A stretch of 64,000 nucleotides of DNA from Shinella zoogloeoides. Lineage in GTDB: Bacteria > Pseudomonadota > Alphaproteobacteria > Rhizobiales > Rhizobiaceae. The translations under genes and the position numbers were made by a program. Numbering within the stretch: the first letter of the stretch is position 1; each line of letters opens with the position of its first letter. The DNA lies in NCBI RefSeq assembly GCF_033705735.1, contig NZ_CP131130.1, positions 1,553,001 to 1,617,000 of the forward strand. The letters run 5' to 3'. Under the pieces are notes generated by a model that saw nothing but the letters and a program-made list of their open reading frames with translations, had not been told where the DNA came from and did no database searches. This document shows, one piece after another, positions 1 to 8,113 of this stretch.

Positions 1-474
1 CGCGCCGCCTGGGCCCAGCCCGGCCAGTCGGATTTCGACCGGGCGCTCGACGACGACGGCTTCGCCGAAGCCGAGGTGATCGCCGAGGAAGCGGCCGACC
101 AGGGCTACCGGCCGGACCTCATCATCTCCTCGACCGCCGTGCGCTGCCGCCAGACGGCGGAACCGTTCCACCGCGCCGTCAGCGAGGAGCTTTCCATAGA
201 CTATGTCGACTCACTCTATTCCGGCACGATCGACGCCTATGCGGAGCTCGCCTTCGCGAACCGGCGGGAAAGCGCCGTGATGGTCGTCGGCCACAATCCG
301 ATGATCGAGGAATTCTTCCATCGCCTCGTCGGCAAGGAGATCGCCGAGACCGCCGCGCCCTTCGGCTACCCGACGGCGGGCCTCGCCATCCTCGATTTCG
401 ACCGGCGCCCGACGGAAGAGGATTACACGGGCGCCTGCCTTGCCGGCTTCATGGCGCCGCGTCCGGCCCATTGA
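1..474 (+). CDS. SixA-type histidine phosphatase, 5' truncated
   Basis: The reading frame is open from base 1, so the start lies outside the window. A GTG at 76 is in frame but is probably internal, because the residues before it (AAWAQPGQSDFDRALDDDG) match the segment that follows the RHAK motif in SixA proteins. The visible part keeps the STAVRCRQTAEPF segment and the second catalytic histidine in VVGHNPMIEEF. The RHG motif itself is missing with the truncated start. SixA-like enzymes remove phosphate from phosphohistidine, for example on Hpt domains or PTS proteins; the rhizobial substrate is unknown. The gene is 69 bases upstream of the ycjX-like gene and may be cotranscribed with it. Confidence 0.85.
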   Translation, partial: RAAWAQPGQSDFDRALDDDGFAEAEVIAEEAADQGYRPDLIISSTAVRCRQTAEPFHRAVSEELSIDYVDSLYSGTIDAYAELAFANRRESAVMVVGHNPMIEEFFHRLVGKEIAETAAPFGYPTAGLAILDFDRRPTEEDYTGACLAGFMAPRPAH

Positions 475-543
475 CGAAACGGCGTCGCCTCTTTTCCTGC
501 CGGATTTCGTTTCCTATATCGCCCTCGATGCTGGAAAGAGACC

Positions 544-2019
544 TTGCCGCCTAGCCTGACCACCTTCACCGACGAAGCCCGGCTCGCGCTCGATGCGCTC
601 ACCGGCCGCGCCACCAATCTCGTCAGCCCGTCGATCCGGCTGGGCGTGACGGGTCTTTCGCGCGCCGGCAAGACGGTCTTTATCTCCTCCCTCGTGCACA
701 ATCTGCTGAACGGCGGACGCCTGCCGCTGTTCGAGGCCGGCCGCTCCGGCCGCGTCTCGAAGATCCGGCTGGAGCCGCAGCCGGACGACGCCGTGCCGCG
801 CTTCCAGTACGAGGACCATATCCGCGCGCTCGTCGCCGACCGCCTCTGGCCGGACTCGACCCGCGCCATCTCACAACTCCGCATCACGCTGGATTACGAG
901 AGCGCGTCCGGCTGGGGCCGCCTGTTCTCGCCCGGCAAGCTCTCCATCGACATCGTCGACTATCCCGGCGAATGGCTGCTGGACCTGCCGCTGCTGGCGC
1001 AGGATTTTCGCACCTTCAGCCGGAACACCGTCGCGCTCGCACAGTCCGGCATTCGCGCCGAGCTTGCCCGCGACTGGCTCGCGCTTTCCGGCACGGTCGA
1101 TCCCGCCGCCCATGCGGAGGAGGCCACCGCCCGGTCGCTAGCCGAAGCCTTCACCGCCTATCTGAAAGCCTGCAAGTCCGACGAGCGCTCGCTTTCCACC
1201 CTGCCGCCCGGTCGTTTCCTGATGCCGGGGGACCTCGAAGGTTCGCCGGCGCTCACCTTCGCCCCCTTGCCGAACCTTGCCGCAGGCAGTCCCGCCAGGG
1301 GCTCGCTGCATGCGATGATGGAACGTCGCTACGAGGCCTACAAGGCCCATGTCGTGCGCCCCTTCTTCCGCGAGCATTTCGCCCGCCTCGACCGGCAGAT
1401 CGTGCTGATCGACGCGCTTCAGGCGATCAATCGCGGCACTGAAGCCGTCCACGACCTGGAGCGGGCTCTCGGCGACGTGCTCGACTGCTTCCGCGCCGGC
1501 GCCAACAGCTTCCTCTCCTCCTTCGTCACGCGCCGCATCGACCGCATCGTCATCGCCGCCACCAAGGCCGACCACCTGCATCATGAAAGCCATCCGCGGC
1601 TGGAGGCCATCACGCGCCGGCTGGTCGAGCGCGCCATCGAGCGCATCGGCATGAGCGGCGCGGGCATCGAGGTCATGGCGCTCGCCTCCGTGCGCGCCAC
1701 CCGCGAAGCGACCGTCAAGCACGATGGCGAGGAGCTGCCGGTCATCGTCGGGGTGCCGATGGCGGGCGAGAGGATCGACGGCGAGGTCTTCGACGGCGAA
1801 CGGAAAACAGCGATATTTCCCGGGGACTTGCCGAAGGATCCGGATTCACTTTTTCAAGCGCTTGGATCGTCCCCTGAAGGCGAAGCGCCGCATCTTCTCA
1901 ATTTCGTCCGCTTCCGCCCGCCGCATATCGAGGAGACCGGCGGCGGCCTGAAACTGTCGGTGCCGCATATCCGCCTCGACCGGGCGCTGCAATATCTCAT
2001 CGGAGACCGGCTCGCATGA
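544..2019 (+). CDS. ycjX: YcjX-family P-loop NTPase (DUF463)
   Basis: A 491-residue protein with a Walker A motif GLSRAGKT at residues 37-44 and a Walker B-like DIVDYPGEW near residue 140. Length and motifs match the YcjX/DUF463 family of dynamin- or GTPase-like proteins of unknown exact function, which in enterobacteria belong to the envelope-stress Psp regulon. The start is TTG at 544. It is the first start codon that keeps the conserved N-terminus, and a GGAAAGAG Shine-Dalgarno-like stretch lies just upstream. The stop overlaps the next start by four bases (ATGA), so the pair is translationally coupled, as YcjX and YcjF usually are. Confidence 0.9.
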   Translation: MPPSLTTFTDEARLALDALTGRATNLVSPSIRLGVTGLSRAGKTVFISSLVHNLLNGGRLPLFEAGRSGRVSKIRLEPQPDDAVPRFQYEDHIRALVADRLWPDSTRAISQLRITLDYESASGWGRLFSPGKLSIDIVDYPGEWLLDLPLLAQDFRTFSRNTVALAQSGIRAELARDWLALSGTVDPAAHAEEATARSLAEAFTAYLKACKSDERSLSTLPPGRFLMPGDLEGSPALTFAPLPNLAAGSPARGSLHAMMERRYEAYKAHVVRPFFREHFARLDRQIVLIDALQAINRGTEAVHDLERALGDVLDCFRAGANSFLSSFVTRRIDRIVIAATKADHLHHESHPRLEAITRRLVERAIERIGMSGAGIEVMALASVRATREATVKHDGEELPVIVGVPMAGERIDGEVFDGERKTAIFPGDLPKDPDSLFQALGSSPEGEAPHLLNFVRFRPPHIEETGGGLKLSVPHIRLDRALQYLIGDRLA

Positions 2020-3080
2020 CAGACCGTCCGCGCAGGCCCGCCGCCTTCTCGCTTCCGCCCGCCGCCACGGCGAAGGAACCGGAGCGCAGCAAGCCCCGCA
2101 CGCCCGCCGCCTTCGACGATGCCGTGACGCTGACGCCGGACGCGGACGATCCCTTCATCGCCACGACCGCCGACCTGCCCGAGCTGACACCGCCTGTCGC
2201 GACGCCCCGCCCGCGCCGCCTGACGCTCGGCCGCATCGCCTTCGGCGCGCTCGGCCTCCTCGTCTCGCTCGCCGTCGGCCTCTGGGTGGATGCGCTGATC
2301 CGCGATCTCTTCACCCGCAACGACTGGCTCGGCTATCTCGCGGTCGCCGCCGCCGCCGTCGCCGTGCTCGCCCTTCTCGGCGTGGTGTTGCGCGAGCTCA
2401 TCGGACTGCGCCGGCTTGCCGCCGTGCAGGACCTCAAGCACGATATCCTCGCCGCCGCCACCTCCCCGACGCCGTCGGTCGGCCGCGCTATCGTCTCCCG
2501 CCTCGTCCATCTTCTCGCCGCCCGGCCGCAGACGGCCCGGGGGCGCGCAAGGCTCGCCGAGACCGAAGGAGAGATCATCGACGCCGCCCATCTCGTCGAC
2601 CTTGCCGAGCGGGAGCTGATGGCTCCGCTCGACCGCGAGGCGCGGGCATTGATCCTCGGCGCCGCCAAGCGCGTCTCCATCGTCACCGCCGTCAGCCCGC
2701 GCGCGCTGGTCGATCTCGGCTATGTCGTCTACGAAAGCAGCCGGCTGGTGCGCGGCATGGCGGAACTCTATGGCGGAAGGCCGGGCAAGATCGGCATGCT
2801 GCGCCTGATGCGCGACGTCATCGCCCATCTCGCCGTCACCGGCTCCATCGCCATGGGCGACAGTCTCGTCCAGCAGGTGCTCGGCCACGGCATCGCCTCC
2901 AAGCTCTCCGCGCGGCTCGGCGAAGGCGTCATCAACGGTCTGATGACGGCACGAATCGGCATCGCCGCCATGGACCTCTGCCGGCCCATGCCCTTCCGGG
3001 CGCTGAAACGGCCCGGCATCGGCGATTTCATCGGCGACCTGACGCCGGGAACCGGGAGCAGCCGCCGCGACGAGGCGTGA
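2016..3080 (+). CDS. YcjF-like membrane protein (TIGR01620 / DUF697)
   Basis: A 354-residue protein with a proline- and arginine-rich cytosolic N-terminus, two adjacent membrane segments (about residues 68-95 and 102-128) and a C-terminal helical DUF697-type domain. This is the usual architecture of YcjF-like partners of YcjX. Its ATG overlaps the ycjX stop codon, so the two are expected to be made together, probably as a membrane-anchored complex. Function is known only by association: YcjX/YcjF are linked to envelope stress in Enterobacteria. Nothing in the sequence shows a catalytic site. Confidence 0.85.
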   Translation: MTDRPRRPAAFSLPPAATAKEPERSKPRTPAAFDDAVTLTPDADDPFIATTADLPELTPPVATPRPRRLTLGRIAFGALGLLVSLAVGLWVDALIRDLFTRNDWLGYLAVAAAAVAVLALLGVVLRELIGLRRLAAVQDLKHDILAAATSPTPSVGRAIVSRLVHLLAARPQTARGRARLAETEGEIIDAAHLVDLAERELMAPLDREARALILGAAKRVSIVTAVSPRALVDLGYVVYESSRLVRGMAELYGGRPGKIGMLRLMRDVIAHLAVTGSIAMGDSLVQQVLGHGIASKLSARLGEGVINGLMTARIGIAAMDLCRPMPFRALKRPGIGDFIGDLTPGTGSSRRDEA

Positions 3081-3227
3081 CTGGACTGCAACACCCCGGT
3101 TTTCAGGGCCTCGGCCATAATCAAATACGAATGGACAGGGCGGCGGGAAACCGTCCATTAACCATTTTCGCGCAAATCTCCTCTCACCAGAGCAGGCCAG
3201 ATGGCCGTCGCCCATCAAGGATCGTTC

Positions 3228-3776
3228 ATGTACTCGCGCACCTCTTTGATCGCCCGCGTCTCCGTAGCGGCCATTCTCGCAACCACCGCCTTCGCCCTTC
3301 CGGCCGCCGCCGGCTCGCGCGACAAGGCATTCTTCCAGCAGGTCGCGGGCAACTGGCAGGGCAGCGGCGAAATCGTCGCCGGCAAGTACAAGGGCACCAA
3401 GTTCAGCTGCGACCTCACCGGCGACACCGCCGCCGCGAAGGATGCCGGCATCCAGCTCGACGGCTTCTGCCGCGTCGGCGTGTTCAAGCAGCCGATGTCC
3501 GCGCTGATCACCAAGGCAGGCGCCACCTACAAAGGCAAGTTCCTCGACGGCGCGAACGGCAAGGGCCTCGACATCACCTCCGGCCAGGTCGCCGGCAACA
3601 AGGTCGTCGTCGGCATCAACCGCCAGAAGCTCAACGGCGCGATGATCGCGCGGCTGGAGAGCGACAACAAGATGAACATCACCATCTCGGTGAAGGTCGA
3701 GAACAAGATGGTCCCGGTCATCGGCCTGTCGCTCGACCGCAGCCTCGACGACATCGCCGTCGGCTCGATCAAGTAA
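3228..3776 (+). CDS. Secreted protein of unknown function
   Basis: A 182-residue protein. I chose ATG 3228 over the in-frame ATG 3201 because AAGGA lies seven bases upstream of 3228, and because that start gives a clean signal peptide (MYSRTSLIARVSVAAILATT, cleavage after PAAA). The mature part contains GNWQGSGEIVAGKYKGTKFSC and two cysteines that could pair. It reads like a beta-rich lipocalin- or heme-binding-like fold, but I cannot assign a family. It lies 3 bases from the convergent folK stop with no obvious terminator between them. Confidence 0.75.
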   Translation: MYSRTSLIARVSVAAILATTAFALPAAAGSRDKAFFQQVAGNWQGSGEIVAGKYKGTKFSCDLTGDTAAAKDAGIQLDGFCRVGVFKQPMSALITKAGATYKGKFLDGANGKGLDITSGQVAGNKVVVGINRQKLNGAMIARLESDNKMNITISVKVENKMVPVIGLSLDRSLDDIAVGSIK

Positions 3777-3779
3777 GGC

Positions 3780-4295
3780 TCAGGCCTTCCACCAGTCCGG
3801 ACCGGCGCTCGCCGGCTCGATCCCCGCGACATCCGCCTCCTTCAGCCACGCCTCGACGGTCCGTCCCTCGACATCGAGCGTCGGCGCGACGTCCGCCAGC
3901 GGCATCAGCACGAAACCGCGCGCCGTCATGCGCGGATGCGGCAGTTCCAGCCGGCCGCCGGCCTGCGAGACGCCCTCATAGGTCAGGACATCGATATCGA
4001 TGGTACGCGGTCCCCAGCGCTCCTTGCGCTCGCGCTTCATGTCGCGCTCGATGCCGAGACAGGCGTCGAGAAGCGCTTCCGGGGCAAGCATCGTCTCCAC
4101 CAGCGCGCAGGCGTTGAAGAACCAGTCCTGGTCCGTCTTGCCCCAGGGCGGCGTGCGGTAGAGCCGCGACACGGCAACGACGCGGCAGTCCGGCCGCGCA
4201 TCGAGCATACGCAGCGCCTGCGCCATCGATCGCACCGGATCGCCGACATTGCCGCCGAGGCCGAGCGTCGCCCGGCGGAAGGGCTCAGACGGCAT
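3780..4295 (-). CDS. folK: 2-amino-4-hydroxy-6-hydroxymethyldihydropteridine diphosphokinase
   Basis: A 171-residue HPPK, the normal size for the family. It transfers pyrophosphate from ATP to 6-hydroxymethyl-dihydropterin in folate synthesis. The N-terminal LGLGGNVGDP motif, the SRLYRTPPWGKTDQDWFFNACA segment and the signature RWGPRTIDIDVL with its magnesium-binding aspartates are all present. It is the last gene of folP-folB-folK; its start lies inside the end of folB (11-base overlap), indicating tight coupling. Confidence 0.95.
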   Translation of the reverse strand: MPSEPFRRATLGLGGNVGDPVRSMAQALRMLDARPDCRVVAVSRLYRTPPWGKTDQDWFFNACALVETMLAPEALLDACLGIERDMKRERKERWGPRTIDIDVLTYEGVSQAGGRLELPHPRMTARGFVLMPLADVAPTLDVEGRTVEAWLKEADVAGIEPASAGPDWWKA

Positions 4296-4653
4296 GATCG
4301 ACCGTCACCTGGACATAATCGAGCACGCCGGGCACCGGCGCGTTCGGCTTGCGCACGGTGATGCGCGCGCGGGAGATCTGCGGGAAGCGCGCACAGAGAA
4401 CGGTGGCGATCTCCTGCGCCAGCGCCTCGATGAGGTAGCGCCGTTGACCGGTGACGATCTTCTCGATCTCCTGGAAGGCGACGCCGTAATCGACGGTCGA
4501 TTCGATCGAATCGTCGGAAAGCGGGCGCAGCGGCCGCACGTCCAGCTCGGCATCGACGAAGAAGCGCTGCCCCAGGAATTCCTCGGCATCGTGCAGGCCG
4601 TGGCGGGCGAAGAAGGCGCAGTTCTTGAGCGTGATCGTATAAGTCGTGGTCAT
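4285..4653 (-). CDS. folB: Dihydroneopterin aldolase
   Basis: A 122-residue FolB that converts dihydroneopterin to 6-hydroxymethyl-dihydropterin plus glycolaldehyde. Family features are the early FARHGLHDAEEFLGQRFFVD segment, STVDYG, LIEALAQEIA with the catalytic-region glutamate, and the C-terminal RKPNAPVPG. Its ATG overlaps the folP stop (ATGA), and its own end overlaps folK, so the three are cotranscribed in the order in which the pathway joins them to pABA. Confidence 0.95.
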   Translation of the reverse strand: MTTTYTITLKNCAFFARHGLHDAEEFLGQRFFVDAELDVRPLRPLSDDSIESTVDYGVAFQEIEKIVTGQRRYLIEALAQEIATVLCARFPQISRARITVRKPNAPVPGVLDYVQVTVDHAV

Positions 4654-5549
4654 GGTCTATCCTGTCCGGTTGGCTCTCCGGCGCGCGCCTCGCGCGCCTT
4701 CACCTTGCGCCCTGCGTCGAGCATAGCATCCGCCATGGCAAGCGCATCCCTGTTGATTGCGACATCGTGCACCCTGAAGACCGCCGCGCCGGCGACACGC
4801 AGCAGCGCCGTCGTCGCGGCCGTGCCCGCATCCCGCTCCGCCGCCTCGCGGCCGGTGACCGCACCGACGAAGCGCTTTCGCGACGTGCCGGCGAGAATGG
4901 GCAGTTCGAAACCGAAAAGCGCGCCGAAACGCGCCATGAGCTCGATATTCTCGTCGGTATCCTTGGCAAAGCCGAAGCCGGGATCGAGCACCATGGCCTC
5001 GCGGGCGACACCGGCCTCCCGCGCGATCTTCAGCGAACGGCCGAGGAAGAGATACTGGTCCTCCACGACGTCGGGGAGCTTCTGCCGGTCGCGACCGGTA
5101 TGCATGATGCACAGCCCCGCCCCGGTCTCCGCCGCCACGCACGCGATATCGGGCTCGCGCTGCAGCCCGTGCACGTCGTTGACGATATGCGCGCCGGCGG
5201 CAACGGCGAGCCGGGCGGTTTCGGCGCGGTAGGTATCGACGGAGAGAATGGCGTCCGTGGTGCCGGCAAGCGCCTCGATGACGGGCAGGATCCGGTCCTG
5301 CTCCTCGGCGGCCGTCACCGTCGCGGCGCCGGGCCGCGTCGATTCCCCGCCGATATCGATGATTTCGGCGCCCTGCTCCAGACAGAGGATCGCCTGCGCC
5401 ACCGCGGCATCCGCGCTGTCGAACTTTCCGCCGTCGGAAAAGGAATCGGGGGTAACGTTGACGATCGCCATCAGAATGCCACGCGGGCCGAGTTCCAGAT
5501 GCCGACCGTGCGCAAGCGCCCAGCGGAAGGGTTCGAACGGCGAGAACAT
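4650..5549 (-). CDS. folP: Dihydropteroate synthase
   Basis: A 299-residue DHPS joining hydroxymethyl-dihydropterin pyrophosphate to p-aminobenzoate; the sulfonamide target. The two family signatures are visible: MAIVNVTPDSFSDGG near residues 27-41, and IIDIGGESTRPGA, in which the sulfonamide-sensing loop follows. LDPGFGFAKD and GTSRKRF are also intact. The start is supported by GGGAGGA eight bases upstream. It heads the folP-folB-folK operon. About 150 bases separate it from the divergent DUF922 gene, so a promoter is expected there. Confidence 0.96.
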   Translation of the reverse strand: MFSPFEPFRWALAHGRHLELGPRGILMAIVNVTPDSFSDGGKFDSADAAVAQAILCLEQGAEIIDIGGESTRPGAATVTAAEEQDRILPVIEALAGTTDAILSVDTYRAETARLAVAAGAHIVNDVHGLQREPDIACVAAETGAGLCIMHTGRDRQKLPDVVEDQYLFLGRSLKIAREAGVAREAMVLDPGFGFAKDTDENIELMARFGALFGFELPILAGTSRKRFVGAVTGREAAERDAGTAATTALLRVAGAAVFRVHDVAINRDALAMADAMLDAGRKVKAREARAGEPTGQDRP

Positions 5550-5699
5550 GGCGGTTTCCTCCCGCGATTAACCAGTGCCCTGAAAGGGTGTTGCGCTCGC
5601 CGAGCCTATGCCCCAAGCTTAAAGGAAGTTCAACCGGTTCAGCGTATCGAGCCGGCACACCATCGGCGGATCCGGTGGCGAAAGGAATGCTGAACCGAA

Positions 5700-6308
5700 A
5701 TGAAGACCATCGCCCGCCTGATGGCCGTTGCCGCCCTCGCCTGCCTCGCCCTCCAGCCGGCCCGCGCCGAGACGATCACCTCCAAGTCCTTCGCCTATTT
5801 CTCCGTCGGCGGGCGCACGGCCGCCGAACTCGACGAAGAATTGTCGAAGCGCGGCCCCGTCATGAAGCACAGCGGCTCGCGCCATCCCGGCGCCACGCGG
5901 ATCAAGTGGGGCGGGTCCGTCACCTATGTGCGGCGCGGCGACCGCTGCGCGGTGGGCAATGCCAGGGTCACGCTCTCCACCCAGATCATCCTGCCCCGCT
6001 GGAAGAACCGCAAGCGCGCGACGCCCTCGCTCGCCCTCATCTGGGACACGCTTTCCGCCGACATCCGCCGCCATGAGGAACGCCACGCGGAAATCGCCCG
6101 GAATCACGCCCGCGACCTGGAGCGCACCCTCAAGCGCCTGCCGCCGGAAGCAAGCTGCGAGCGCATGCAGGCGCGGGTCGACCGGGTGACCGCCGATGCC
6201 GTCGCAAAGCACGACGCCGACCAGGCGCGCTTCGACCGCATCGAGTCGAAGAACTTCAACGACCGCATGATGCGCCTGCTCACGCACCGTCTCAACAACG
6301 GCAAGTGA
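5700..6308 (+). CDS. DUF922 family secreted protein, putative zinc protease
   Basis: A 202-residue protein with a signal peptide (cleavage probably after PARA, about residue 22) and a DUF922 domain. The segment RRHEERHAEIARNH carries HExxH-like residues H125, E126 and H129, which in this family are thought to bind zinc. Members are called predicted secreted Zn-dependent proteases, but activity is rarely shown. It is a single gene, divergent from folP; the next element downstream is an sRNA candidate. Confidence 0.8.
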   Translation: MKTIARLMAVAALACLALQPARAETITSKSFAYFSVGGRTAAELDEELSKRGPVMKHSGSRHPGATRIKWGGSVTYVRRGDRCAVGNARVTLSTQIILPRWKNRKRATPSLALIWDTLSADIRRHEERHAEIARNHARDLERTLKRLPPEASCERMQARVDRVTADAVAKHDADQARFDRIESKNFNDRMMRLLTHRLNNGK

Positions 6309-6503
6309 GTAAAGGCCGCAGGGCCTTGCATGTATTTCCCGAAAAATTCCCAGTGCAACCGGAACGGATCAAGCCGAGAGCGGCGCGACCTGCACAAAAT
6401 CAGTGGTGAATTTTAGCGATAGCGCAATTCTGCAAATCACCTTATCGTCATTCCAACAGCGATCGGGAAGTTTCTCTTGCTTTCCAACGCAGCATGAATT
6501 GGT

Positions 6504-6532
6504 TTTGACAGGTTCTCCTGGCGCATCCCTAT
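6504..6532 (+). promoter_or_regulatory. Candidate sigma-70 promoter of the sRNA
   Basis: TTTGAC at 6504-6509 and CCCTAT at 6527-6532 with a 17-base spacer resemble the rhizobial housekeeping consensus CTTGAC-N17-CTATAT. The expected transcript start is near 6538-6542, which coincides with the first base pairs of the downstream hairpin. Inferred from pattern only. Confidence 0.45.
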
Positions 6533-6540
6533 CGAAGCAG

Positions 6541-6620
6541 CAGGTGTTCTCCTCCCTCTCCTGACTGCGATGCGCCCTCCTGGCCTCGCTCGTCCCTGGT
6601 GACCGGCGAGGCATTTTTTT
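6541..6620 (+). ncRNA. Candidate trans-acting sRNA, MmgR/alpha-r8-like
   Basis: About 80 bases lie between the promoter-like hexamers and a rho-independent terminator, in a 403-base gap (6309-6711) that has no credible gene. A short stem CAGG (6541-6544) / CCTG (6560-6563) presents a CU-rich loop with CTCCTCCC, an anti-Shine-Dalgarno motif. A second, GC-rich hairpin ends in seven T. Rhizobial MmgR (alpha-r8 family) is about 77 nt with a CU-rich loop and a terminator stem, so this could be its orthologue. I am matching architecture from memory and not an alignment; another CU-rich (cuckoo-type) sRNA is possible. The rest of the gap, 6309-6500, shows nothing I can name. Confidence 0.55.
6583..6620 (+). 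terminator. Rho-independent terminator of the sRNA
   Basis: GCCTCGC (6583-6589) pairs with GCGAGGC (6606-6612), followed by A and seven T (6614-6620). Confidence 0.7.
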
Positions 6621-6711
6621 GTCCATCTATTCTTAGGCAAGAACAGACCTCACCCGTTCTCTTCTTCACGCGGGAAGAAGAGCGGCAAGGTTTCTATCCG
6701 GGGGGATGATG

Positions 6712-7032
6712 TCAGGCCTGGCGTTCCGGCACGTGGACGACGAGCCCGTCGAGGGCATCCGACATCTTGATCTGACAGGAAAGCCGCGAGGTCGGGCGGA
6801 CATCGTAGGCGAAGTCCAGCATGTCCTCTTCCATCGCTTCCGGCGGGCCGACGACGGCGCTCCAGGCATCGTCGACATAGACATGGCAGGTCGCGCAGGC
6901 ACAGGCGCCGCCGCATTCCGCCTCGATGCCCGGCACGGAATTGCGCACGGCATTTTCCATCACCGTGGAACCGTTGGCGACATCCAGTTCGTGACGCGTG
7001 CCGTCGAAGGCGACGATGGTGAGTTTGCTCAT
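6712..7032 (-). CDS. [2Fe-2S] ferredoxin, adrenodoxin type
   Basis: A 106-residue electron carrier. Cluster ligands are C40, C46, C49 (C-x5-C-x2-C) and C86 in SRLSCQI, the spacing of adrenodoxin/putidaredoxin-type ferredoxins; an additional C44 sits between the first two ligands. The start ATG 7032 is chosen over longer forms because GGAAG precedes it and [11 protein letters not shown] is the family's N-terminus. It stands alone; the partner reductase or P450/oxygenase is not in the window. In related bacteria such ferredoxins serve Fe-S assembly or monooxygenases. Confidence 0.92.
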   Translation of the reverse strand: MSKLTIVAFDGTRHELDVANGSTVMENAVRNSVPGIEAECGGACACATCHVYVDDAWSAVVGPPEAMEEDMLDFAYDVRPTSRLSCQIKMSDALDGLVVHVPERQA

Positions 7033-7215
7033 GATGACTTCCGGATCCTGTAGGCTGCCCTGTGCGGGCACGTGACTGGACGGCAGAGAGGGTGCGCGCC
7101 GCCGGTTTTCCGGCGGCTGTTTCCAACAAAACCTGTCACCAGTCAACATAGTGCGCCGCGCCCGGGACTTTAAGGACCCGGCGCCGCACGGCTGCCTTGC
7201 GGCAGGGACTGTCGC

Positions 7216-7584
7216 TCAGCGGCAGAGTTTCAGGATGAAGTTTTCCGCCTCGACCACGGCCGCCGTGACATTTGCCAGTGCGACGGCATTTGCGGGATTG
7301 CGCTCCAGCGTTTCTGCGGCCGCGCCGACGATGGTGGCGCCGACGGACTGGGCCGAGCCCTTGAGGCGATGGGCGACAGCGGCGCGGGCGGGGCCCTGCG
7401 TTTCCGCGATCTCCTTCATGCTGGCGCGGGCCTGCCGCGCGAACATTTGCAGCACTTCCAGTTCCAGGGCCTTGTCGCCCATGGTCTGCCGGGCAAGGTG
7501 TACCAGATCGATCGGCCGTCCATTCGGGGGACACATGCCGCCCGGATTGTCGGGCGCCTCGAATGCGATGTTGAGCGCTGCCAT
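7216..7584 (-). CDS. Hpt (histidine phosphotransfer) domain protein
   Basis: A 122-residue single-domain protein. AHRLKGSAQSVGA at residues 71-83 is the Hpt signature with H72 as the phospho-accepting histidine. Such stand-alone Hpt proteins shuttle phosphate between hybrid kinases and response regulators. The start at 7584 is preceded by AAGGA eight bases upstream; the longer form from 7632 lacks this. No kinase or receiver gene is adjacent. The SixA-type phosphatase at the window's left edge acts on Hpt domains in E. coli, but a link here is only a guess. Confidence 0.88.
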   Translation of the reverse strand: MAALNIAFEAPDNPGGMCPPNGRPIDLVHLARQTMGDKALELEVLQMFARQARASMKEIAETQGPARAAVAHRLKGSAQSVGATIVGAAAETLERNPANAVALANVTAAVVEAENFILKLCR

Positions 7585-7812
7585 TGCCAATATCCTTATT
7601 ACGCTACGTACGCTTGTTTCGTTGTGATGCACGCAGATGCCGGCGGGTGGCGCGGGCGTTTTCCGCCCTCATGCACCGTCCGCCCGGCAATTCATTCTGC
7701 GCGGCCGGCGCGCCTATCCGATTAAAAGGCGGCGCAAAATGGGCATGAATCGCAAACTATGGTTAACGGCTGAAAAATTGCCGTTTTCTCAAGTTTTCCA
7801 TCGCGATACGGA

Positions 7813-7850
7813 TTCGCCCGATTTTAACTTCCTGTTAAGTTTCGGGCGAA
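7813..7850. repeat. Perfect inverted repeat / hairpin
   Basis: TTCGCCCGA (7813-7821) is the exact reverse complement of 7842-7850. Inside it, TTAAC and GTTAA pair further around a short TTCCT loop. There is no T-run after it, so it is not a typical terminator. It sits just ahead of the 39-codon candidate, so it could be a leader structure or operator. Confidence 0.5.
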
Positions 7851-7861
7851 GGGAGATGGCA

Positions 7862-7981
7862 ATGAATTGTGTGATACAGGCTAATGTGTCACTACGATAC
7901 GACCGGGTAGTCCCGGTGGATAAACCGTGCGCGGAGATACACCCTTTCACCGTTTCGGTTTATCGAGCGAAGTTGGAATGA
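7862..7981 (+). CDS. Candidate 39-residue small protein
   Basis: ATG 7862 is preceded by AAGGGAG with a seven-base gap, a good ribosome binding site. The predicted peptide begins MNCVIQANVSLRYDRVV and ends in YRAKLE; it is mixed in character, with no membrane segment or known motif. The frame extends further upstream without a stop, but that part looks non-coding. Coding status rests only on the binding site and position. Confidence 0.25.
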   Translation: MNCVIQANVSLRYDRVVPVDKPCAEIHPFTVSVYRAKLE

Positions 7982-8113
7982 ACGGCGGTCCGGACGCTGC
8001 TTGCCATGAGGGTCAGCAGCAAGACCGGCCACCACCCGGACGGTTGCAGTGCGCCTGAGCAGCGGCAGCGCGCATGAAGGCCGATCCCGGACATGGTAAC
8101 GAGGCGTAACCGC

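Larger units (their letters stand above)
7585..8113. other. 529-base intergenic region upstream of the growth-pole gene
   Basis: The region separates the minus-strand Hpt gene from the plus-strand growth-pole gene. It is richer in A and T than its surroundings around 7740-7850. It holds AACGGC (7765-7770) / GCCGTT (7780-7785) followed by TTC, a weak terminator-like hairpin; a stronger hairpin at 7813-7850; and a possible 39-codon gene. A long leader or a small RNA is plausible. I see no known riboswitch. Confidence 0.5.

Noticed and set aside
1..3080. SixA, YcjX and YcjF considered as a new stress operon
   Set aside because: The YcjX/YcjF pairing is already known; the adjacent phosphatase is 69 bases away and nothing ties it to them.
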